Below, in pieces: positions 57,892 to 64,000 of a stretch of 64,000 nt of DNA (positions are counted from its first letter, which is position 1; each line of letters begins with the position of its first letter). The position numbers and the translations under genes are program-made. The notes under the pieces were generated by a model. It did no database searches and was not told where the DNA came from. It saw only the letters and a program-made list of their open reading frames with translations. This DNA comes from Andalucia godoyi (Eukaryota; Discoba; Jakobea; Jakobida; Andaluciidae), in assembly GCA_009859145.1 (NCBI GenBank), contig VRVR01000040.1, forward strand, positions 210,770 to 274,769, written 5' to 3'.

Positions 57892-58521
57892 ATGAGAGGG
57901 CTGTTGTTTTTGTCAACCTTGTGCATTGCATTATCACTGTGCTCGCAATCCCTTGCGGGAAGTTGCCTTGGGACACAAAATTCCAAATGTGCAATTGGCG
58001 ATCGCATTCAGATGCAGTTCACTTTTTCTAATGCCTCATCGAGTGCGTTCAACGGCACAACGTCCAGTTACTTTGCGACCTACTATCCGAAAGTCGACCA
58101 GTTCAATCGAGTGTCGGTGACGGGTTGGGATAACACAACATACGCTCAGCAAGTTACGTTTTCTCTTCGTATCGGCGATCTGTACAGCCCTGTGCGTGTC
58201 TACAAGAGCCTTGACGGGACTGTTGGCTTTTTCGTTCTTGCTGTGAATATGGACAATGGCGTCGTGACGTCCGCCAGCTGGGACGACACGTGCAGCGGCA
58301 GTACTTGCGTGCTTGATTCGAGCATCAAATGCATCGGAAACAGCAATGGAAAGAACTGTGCTCCAAATGACTGCGGCAGCTGCTTTTGCAACGTTTTCCT
58401 CGCGTACAAAGGCCAAGATTCCAATGGGGAGTATCTCACATCGTATGACTTTGTTCCAACAAACTACCGGTCGTTCTCCTTTGGAGGTGTATATAACGAC
58501 ATGTTCTCCAAGTATGACTGA
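57892..58521 (+). CDS. secreted cysteine-containing protein, unknown
   Basis: 209 residues. Signal peptide RGLLFLSTLCIALSLCSQSL (cleaved near AGS). The mature part has about ten cysteines, mostly near the C-terminus (CSGSTC, IKCIGNSNGKNC, CGSCFC), several potential N-glycosylation sites (NASS, NGTT, NTTY) and aromatic-rich beta strands. No family recognised. Likely a secreted or lysosomal beta-sandwich protein stabilised by disulfides. Confidence 0.8.
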   Translation: MRGLLFLSTLCIALSLCSQSLAGSCLGTQNSKCAIGDRIQMQFTFSNASSSAFNGTTSSYFATYYPKVDQFNRVSVTGWDNTTYAQQVTFSLRIGDLYSPVRVYKSLDGTVGFFVLAVNMDNGVVTSASWDDTCSGSTCVLDSSIKCIGNSNGKNCAPNDCGSCFCNVFLAYKGQDSNGEYLTSYDFVPTNYRSFSFGGVYNDMFSKYD

Positions 58522-58743
58522 TTATGGTACTCCCCGCCACCGCCGCCAAAATTAAAAAATTAAAAAAACTGGGAGAAGGAAAAAAAAAAAACAATGTTAT
58601 CGCTCAACACTTGTTCTGCCGGTCTTTATCAACATAGCCATAAATTAAGCAAATTCGAAGAGAAAATAATGAAAGTCCTGTGATGTCCTCCCTCCCCCTC
58701 CCTCCCTCTCTCTCTCTCCCTCTCTCTCTCTCTCTGTCCCTGA
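58522..58743. other. convergent spacer with CT microsatellite
   Basis: (CT)n/CCTCC-rich run at about 58685-58738 between two converging genes. Confidence 0.7.
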
Positions 58744-59799
58744 TTATTCCCAGTCTTCATCGTCAAATACATCTTCTGCACCGTCCTGCTTCAGATCCTC
58801 ATCAATGAACTCGTCGTCCTCCGAGTACACAGCATCTGTGGAGGCAGCAGCCACCGCATTTGGAGCAGGAACAACAATAGAAGACACGGGTGCAGGGGCA
58901 CTCTCAGCCCCAGATTCCGCGGAAGCTGTCTTCTTTGTACCAGGTACTTCTTCCTTTTGCAGAGTTGCAGCCAGTCCCGGCATGAGATGTGCAAAACCGC
59001 TGAGGTATGCACGACGGTCGCGCTTCAGCCAAACAGCTGCAGAAGACGACGGAGCTTCCGAGCCTTTTGCAGACGCCCCCGTTCCCCCGGTCGCCGCAGA
59101 ATTGCCAGAGTCAATCGATGCGTACGCAAACACATCATAGCCGCCCGCTCCCTGCTGTCTCCGTCGATACTCGTACTCGTCATCCAATATGATCTTGTCG
59201 ACTTCAAAGCGTTCTTTGTACGCAACATGATACTTTGATAGTCGCTTCAAAAGTGTGTCCACTGGTCGCAGCGCATGAAGGAGGCCTGTCTTCTTTGCAA
59301 GAAATCCAGTCATGTGATCTGGGCGCTCACACTCCTTGAGAGAAATGGAGCCGCAGCTCAAACAGTTAGTCGTCGCTGCTGCTGCCAACTCATCCGGCGT
59401 ATAAATACTTCCGCACTTCAAGCACTGGAATTTGAGGATATCGCTCTCCATCAAGACAGCTTCTTCTTGCTCCAGTTCCTGGTGCATTGTGCACACTCTC
59501 CAAGCAACCGAGTCGCAAAACACAGCCCAGTCAATCATCCAAGACACATCAGTTCTTCTGATGCCGTGTTCATCTTGCCTCTGCACAAAGTTCTGATAGA
59601 CCATGCCTTCTGTCTGAAGATTCAGCAAAATCGTCTTGATATTGTTGGAAGAGAAGAGTCCGAGCTTGCGAGTAAGCTGCATGTGGTGTACCGGTTGATG
59701 ACGGAACACACCAAGAAGAATGACAGCCGTTTGCGGCTCGTAAAATGTCCAGGCAACATGATTTACAAGTTCCTCAAGAATTTCCTTTGGTCTCTCCAT
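58744..59799 (-). CDS. GTF2E1: transcription factor IIE alpha subunit
   Basis: 351 residues from ATG 59799. The N-terminal winged helix (HMQLTRKLGLFSSNNIKTIL, EGMVYQNF) precedes a zinc ribbon with Cys126, Cys129, Cys146 and Cys149 (FQCLKCGSIYTPDEL, NCLSCGS). The acidic C-terminus (SEDDEFIDEDLKQDGAEDVF) is the part that in other species binds TFIIH. TFIIE recruits TFIIH to the pol II preinitiation complex. Complete for the family but lacking some of the animal C-terminal extension. Confidence 0.92.
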   Translation of the reverse strand: MERPKEILEELVNHVAWTFYEPQTAVILLGVFRHQPVHHMQLTRKLGLFSSNNIKTILLNLQTEGMVYQNFVQRQDEHGIRRTDVSWMIDWAVFCDSVAWRVCTMHQELEQEEAVLMESDILKFQCLKCGSIYTPDELAAAATTNCLSCGSISLKECERPDHMTGFLAKKTGLLHALRPVDTLLKRLSKYHVAYKERFEVDKIILDDEYEYRRRQQGAGGYDVFAYASIDSGNSAATGGTGASAKGSEAPSSSAAVWLKRDRRAYLSGFAHLMPGLAATLQKEEVPGTKKTASAESGAESAPAPVSSIVVPAPNAVAAASTDAVYSEDDEFIDEDLKQDGAEDVFDDEDWE

Positions 59800-60038
59800 A
59801 GCAGAAGTTGTGTTGCTTTCTTTTTTCCCTTCTTCTTCTTCTTCTTCTTCTTCCCGTCCGATGCGCACAAAACAGAGAGCGAAACCTGACAGGGAAGGGG
59901 GGAAATAAGGGAGAGGGAAATTTCGCATTGCGCTTCTCGCAAGTATGAACGGGGAATGCGTCGCCGCCACCAAACTACAACCAGCACAGCTCGACTGAGG
60001 TGGATCTCACGTATGCGTCAGCAATCGGCATTCATGAA

Positions 60039-60563
60039 TCATCTCCACCAAGATACCATTCCCAAACCTTCTTGTTGAATAGTTCCGCGAATCTCAGTAT
60101 CGGACAAACTGGTGATGCGGACTCGGATTTGCTCCCCTTTGTCCATGAACAAAGGATGGCCGTCATACACCCAGACATAGCAGCCCTCCTGCTCATCGAA
60201 CTCGGACACATCCTGCAGCGAATCCTCTGGGACAAGGATTTTGACATTCCAAGGGGAGAGCGAGACTATCACTCCTTTGTTGCGCACACTCTGCTCTACG
60301 ACTCCTAGAACCACCGACCCAACTGCGGCAACGAACACCAGCAATCGGAAAGCGGATTTCACATGACAGCCGCCTTGACCCGCAGTCACAAACGGCTCCC
60401 CGAATTCAGAAATATCCCACACAGCCACAGAGAATCCAACTTGATCAACATGACGACCAACATAGCGGTGATGAATGGAGAGGTGCAGCGAATCCAGCAA
60501 CCCTGCGCCAAGATGCTCGGGCTTGACGTAGATGGTGTCTCGGATTGTGACTAATTGAAACAT
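60039..60563 (-). CDS. POLR3H: RNA polymerase III subunit RPC8 (Rpc25, Rpb7-like)
   Basis: 174 residues from ATG 60563. MFQLVTIRDTIYVKPEHLG opens the Rpb7-type tip domain. The S1/OB part has HVKSAFRLLVFVAAVGSVV, then VIVSLSPWNVKILVPEDSLQ and VWVYDGHPLFMDKGEQIRVR, ending QEGLGMVSWWR, all close to human RPC8. The subunit forms the pol III stalk with RPC9 and works in initiation on genes such as the 5S gene in this window. Slightly shorter than human (204) because of a missing C-terminal loop. Two basal-transcription genes (this and TFIIE-alpha) are neighbours on one strand. Confidence 0.9.
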   Translation of the reverse strand: MFQLVTIRDTIYVKPEHLGAGLLDSLHLSIHHRYVGRHVDQVGFSVAVWDISEFGEPFVTAGQGGCHVKSAFRLLVFVAAVGSVVLGVVEQSVRNKGVIVSLSPWNVKILVPEDSLQDVSEFDEQEGCYVWVYDGHPLFMDKGEQIRVRITSLSDTEIRGTIQQEGLGMVSWWR

Positions 60564-60848
60564 GAAGTTTTCCGAGATATGGTTGTGAGTGGAAAAAATA
60601 ATGAAGATATTTTTATTATTTTGATAAAACAGAAGAAGGAATATAAGAATTTTCTTAGGGGGAAAGGAAAACAAAAGCAGCCAAAAAATAAAATAAAATA
60701 AAAAAAAAGACGAGAAGGCGAAAACCCCAGCGAAAACGCCCCTGGGGATTGAGTCGCCTGAGTGCCCCTCCCCCTCCTTGCTTTGCCCACGCAGGCTCGG
60801 ACTGCCAGGCCTTCGGGACGGCTGCTCGCCAACACATGAATCATTGCT
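60564..60848. other. RPC8 leader and spacer before repeat copy C
   Basis: AT-rich at 60590-60710, mixed sequence to 60848. The RPC8 frame stays open to 60929 through the repeat, but this part has no family similarity and is not taken as coding. Confidence 0.5.
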
Positions 60849-61244
60849 GGTCATCGGCGAAGCTATCACCGAGGACAGATCCAAGGCACATATGTTTTTT
60901 AAAAAAAAATTAACTGGGGCGAGCACCACCTCCTCAATGCAGATTGCTCTGCGTCAAAGGGTCGTCGCAACCACGAGTTTCTTGGTTCTCGACATCGTCG
61001 GGCATGGCCGGTTTGCGTTTGTTGGGAACATCCCTCTTTGGAGCCATGCGATGTTTTTGTCTTTGTCTCTGATGAGAGGTGGTGCTTGAAGGATCGATTA
61101 AAAATGTAAAAAACAAATAAATAAATAATTAAAAAAAACAGGAAAACAATAGAGAGAAGAAGAAAAAGTAAGAAATGAAAGAAAATTCTAAACTTGACTA
61201 CTGTAAGAAAATCATATTGTTTGATGTTCAGTGTTGAGACAGAA
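60849..61244 (-). repeat. Fanzor-associated dispersed repeat, copy C
   Basis: About 396 bp, same orientation as copy A. The terminus is GATGACC at 60849 (minus strand). Core almost identical to A, with the same 11-bp stem arms. The AT-rich part at 61110-61190 differs and is longer than in A. Lies in the divergent promoter region between RPC8 and the SNF2 gene; the SNF2 frame is open into the repeat. Confidence 0.9.
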
Positions 61245-61319
61245 AACGGTCACCCATTTCACCAGCTGCTTTCTTTAAAAATAAATTATAATAATTTTAA
61301 TGATGACACTGTGATAATC

Positions 61320-63278
61320 ATGTCCGTTGGCGGCGCGCTTCAAAAAACCGTTTTTTTGGATGATGTTGCACATCCGTTGAAATCCAAACGAGCTCCGAAG
61401 CCCCATATACCACATCAACTGATCGACTTGACTTGTGATTCCGATGAAGAATCGAACTGTTTCCAGGGCTCTGCACACGGATCAGCGGTCGATTCGCTAG
61501 CTGCAGCACTGTCGAAGCTCGCCGTAGGCTCTCCAGACATTCCCCCTCCATTGTTGAATGGATACGATTATCTGGCACATCAGCGTGTCGCTATCCAGAG
61601 ATGCTTGACTATTCTTCGCAGTGCTGCGATACCGAATGTGATGCATCGCGGAGGATGCTTGCTTGCCGCGGAGCCCGGGCTAGGAAAGACACTGATTGCG
61701 ATTGCGTGTGCCATTTGCGTTCGTCGAAAGGATACTGCTGGTACACGCTGCTCCCTTATTTTATGCCCAAAGACGGTGATCGTAAGCTGGAAGGAAACAT
61801 TCTGCAAGTTCTTTGGCGAGCTCTACAAATGGATTGTTCTTCACCCAGACGAAGGTACTGATCCAAAACGATTGACAGTTGAATTGCTAAACGGACATGA
61901 TTTTGCAATCGTAAGTTACAACACACTGGTTTCACGAACAACTTCAGAGGCCCACCTGGAATCTTCGAAACGTTCCAGCGAGGTTTTCATCCCAAGTTTG
62001 GAGAAAGCGGAGCGTTTGCACACATCTGTTTCTGGCTCAGATTTACTGATATGGTATCCATGGCATATGATCATTGCGGATGAATCGCAGACATTTTCGA
62101 ACAAGAATACTCAGTGCTTCAAAGCTTGCATGCGTCTTCCGTCGTCGTTTCGCATGTGCCTGTCCGGCACTCCTGTTCGAAACAAGGAGGAGGATATAAG
62201 CACGCAGCTGAAGTTCCTAGGTCTAATTCCGTCGATCACAGAGTCTTCGGTTGACCGGTTGAGGTCATCTTCGGTTCTTGGTTCACGAGTAGTGATCCTT
62301 ACCTATGAGGAGGCGGCGGTAAAGCTGCCGGAAGTTGCTATAGATCGTGTTCTTTTGCAGAACACTGTTCGTGGATACAGTTTACACTCGGAGTACATGA
62401 GGAATGCGCGTTCTGCGTTGGAAAGCTTTGAAAAACGCCAAAGATCATATGCCGCTGTTCTCAGCGAAATTACTCGTCTGCGACAAGTGTGCATTGCTCC
62501 GTACCTCATATCACCAAGTTCTCGAAAAACAATGCTCGGCGAACTGGCGAGTGTGTGTTCCGATTTGATGCTGATGCGGTTTGAAACGCTGTTCTTGAAG
62601 ATGGCCGCGCGTCAGCAGTCTCTGCAGCCTCTGGAAGGGGACGATGGATTCGCATCAGATAATGACAGCTCTGGTGCCAACGAGGACGAACACGATCGAC
62701 AGTGGCTGTGTGACCTTGAATCGGATGCCGGAATACGTTCTCCCAAGATGATTGGTCTGCTGAAAATTTTGTCAGTCGTACCGGACTCCGAGAAGGTCAT
62801 CATTTTCTCTTCGTTTTCGAAGTCACTGTACTTGGCTATGCTGGCGATCCATCGTCACGACTTGCATCGCAGAAAGCGGTTATGCTTCATTGACGGCACG
62901 GTTATCGGAGAGAATCGCGAGTCCGAGCTGCAGGAGTTTTGTTGCGGTCAAGCCAACGTTCTCCTGATGACGTACAAGGTTGGAGGAGAAGGATTGAACA
63001 TTTCACAGGCCAGTCACTGCGTGTTTCTTGAACCCTGGTGGTGCCCAGCTGTTCACACTCAGGCGCTAGCTCGTGTACAACGAATTGGGCAGACAAGAAC
63101 AGTAACAAAATACGAACTTGTTATGCAGGATAGCATTGAATCAAGAATTTTCGACGTCTGCGACGAAAAGTATAGAGCGGTTGCGCGTACTATGGGCGCA
63201 AAATCTGTATGTTCGAGATCTGCAGGGCTGTCGAAAGACGACATCAAGCGAATTCTGGGTGAGCATCACGCAGCGTAG
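61320..63278 (+). CDS. SNF2-family ATPase (Rad5/16-like), with SUMO-interaction motif
   Basis: 652 residues from ATG 61320. LIDLTCDSDEES (about 41-50) is a hydrophobic run followed by acids, typical of a SUMO-interacting motif. Helicase motif I is AAEPGLGKTLIAIA (about 117-130); motif II reads ADESQ in place of DEAH/DEGH. The C-terminal lobe has LLMTYKVGGEGLNISQASHC, PWWCPAVHTQALARVQRIGQ and QDSIESR, close to Rad5/16-type translocases. No RING finger or bromodomain. Likely a DNA translocase in repair or chromatin remodelling. ATG 61320 is chosen because the upstream open frame comes from the repeat. Confidence 0.87.
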   Translation: MSVGGALQKTVFLDDVAHPLKSKRAPKPHIPHQLIDLTCDSDEESNCFQGSAHGSAVDSLAAALSKLAVGSPDIPPPLLNGYDYLAHQRVAIQRCLTILRSAAIPNVMHRGGCLLAAEPGLGKTLIAIACAICVRRKDTAGTRCSLILCPKTVIVSWKETFCKFFGELYKWIVLHPDEGTDPKRLTVELLNGHDFAIVSYNTLVSRTTSEAHLESSKRSSEVFIPSLEKAERLHTSVSGSDLLIWYPWHMIIADESQTFSNKNTQCFKACMRLPSSFRMCLSGTPVRNKEEDISTQLKFLGLIPSITESSVDRLRSSSVLGSRVVILTYEEAAVKLPEVAIDRVLLQNTVRGYSLHSEYMRNARSALESFEKRQRSYAAVLSEITRLRQVCIAPYLISPSSRKTMLGELASVCSDLMLMRFETLFLKMAARQQSLQPLEGDDGFASDNDSSGANEDEHDRQWLCDLESDAGIRSPKMIGLLKILSVVPDSEKVIIFSSFSKSLYLAMLAIHRHDLHRRKRLCFIDGTVIGENRESELQEFCCGQANVLLMTYKVGGEGLNISQASHCVFLEPWWCPAVHTQALARVQRIGQTRTVTKYELVMQDSIESRIFDVCDEKYRAVARTMGAKSVCSRSAGLSKDDIKRILGEHHAA

Positions 63279-63423
63279 TGATGCACAAGCCAATCCATGC
63301 CTCTCCACCGAACGAGGGCCCTCTGTTATACCCATTGCATCATGGAACAGACGCGCGTATACCATTAAATATTTCCCAAAGCTTCTTGGACAAGCGAGAG
63401 TCCCAGTGTCGATCGTCGATCGC
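63279..63423. other. 3' flank of the SNF2 gene
   Basis: No feature recognised; ends near the palindromic GCTAGCCCGCTAG at about 63422-63434. Confidence 0.5.
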
Positions 63424-63990
63424 TAGCCCGCTAGACTGCGGCCGGTCGGTTTAGTGTAAAAAAGCCCTTCCGATGCATTCTCCATCTCCCGAAGAATGCG
63501 GAGCGGTATCGACAGACGATCGAGCATGTGCTTTCGAAGAGCGTGGATCTCACTGGCGCCTGTGCGTTGCTTGGGATGTCCGCCAGGAGGTTGGTGTGCG
63601 GAGATTTGAAGCACATGAACACGGCTCCTTCTTCCGTGCGCTGCGCGATGCCGAGTTGGTACACCCCCAGAGGTTCGGATCATGTCGACCACCCGGTGCA
63701 GCGTCGGGGAGGGAAAACGCGCTCTTGCGGTTTCTTGGCGTACCGATTCCTTGGCAAGCCACAGTGCGCCCACTTTCCCCGGGCTGTATCGCAGGTTTTG
63801 CTGACGAGGGTAGGACCCGCTCCAGAAAGGGCTTGATTCCCTTGAGTTCTGCGATACCGACAGCTCAGGCCCACCTGAAGGGTGATGTTTTTCTCCACCA
63901 GATTCTGCATCCTCTGCACATGAGCAGTGCAACGGGGGAGCCTTGAGTCGAGGGATACCGCTGGGTCCTCCTCCAGTCGACGGTAGCTTC
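63424..63990 (-). pseudogene. decayed reading frame at the right edge, unknown family
   Basis: Successive minus-strand stretches look coding (GC-ending codons) but are in different frames: MQNLVEKNITLQVGLS, then ELKGIKPFLERVLPSS, then KVGALWLAKESVRQET and HRVVDMIRTSG, then VYQLGIAQRTEEGAVFMCFK to a stop near 63431. At least three frame changes would be needed. I cannot name the family. It could also be exons with tiny introns, though I find no GT/AG pairs that join them cleanly. The gene may continue beyond the window. Confidence 0.45.
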
Positions 63991-64000
63991 TCTCTTTCTC

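Noticed and set aside
1..64000. CRISPR arrays, tRNA genes, rRNA operon
   Set aside because: No regularly spaced repeats with unique spacers, no A-box/B-box pair with a cloverleaf in the spacers I read, and only the 5S gene resembles rRNA. A covariance-model scan could still reveal a tRNA I missed.

Overview
The window is nuclear DNA of a compact-genome protist. Genes lie close together on both strands, most are intronless (two introns are supported), and ordinary TAA/TAG/TGA stops are used. The gene set is eukaryotic: beta'-COP, Prp4, TFIIE-alpha, an RNA polymerase III subunit, GPI-transamidase subunits, SCAR/WAVE and meckelin. Meckelin implies a cilium with a transition zone and SCAR/WAVE implies branched-actin motility, so a free-living flagellate or amoeboflagellate is likely. 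I see no plastid genes and cannot name the lineage.

Layout. 0.6-9 kb: a PRXL2/SelU-type redox protein with an in-frame TGA at its catalytic position, a secreted PHB-depolymerase-like esterase (one intron), a mitochondrial i-AAA protease, MMACHC, a 5S rRNA gene, a tetraspan protein and a TlyA-type methyltransferase. 9-25 kb: a 1,692-residue surface protein, SCAR/WAVE, a frameshifted MAPEG gene, a PPR protein, an MFS carrier, a secreted PLD-like protein and a small unknown. 25-42 kb: PIG-K (one intron), Fe/Mn-SOD, an LRR/coiled-coil/EF-hand protein, a 3.4-kb tract without intact genes, a two-HMG-box protein, PP4R1, PIG-U and BOLA3. 42-64 kb: a broken Fanzor (eukaryotic TnpB relative) with a small gene inside it, an NHL protein, Prp4, meckelin, a second MFS carrier, an F-box protein, beta'-COP, a secreted cysteine-rich protein, TFIIE-alpha, RPC8, an SNF2 ATPase and a decayed reading frame at the right edge.

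The most interesting material is of two kinds. First, the probable selenoprotein at 608-1195: TGA replaces the first Cys of the CxxC redox motif and both sides of the family fold are intact. Second, a Fanzor relic at 42135-43420 with an adjacent repeat family of about 0.35 kb. That family has three near-full copies (41750-42104, 54034-54345 inverted, 60849-61244) and one solo end (22550-22601). All four stop homology at the same hairpin-bearing terminus, and the three long copies can form a conserved 11-bp long-range stem. One copy starts about 30 bp past the Fanzor stop, where the guide-RNA/right-end region of such elements would lie. I infer, but cannot prove, that the repeats are right ends or guide-RNA remnants of a Fanzor transposon.
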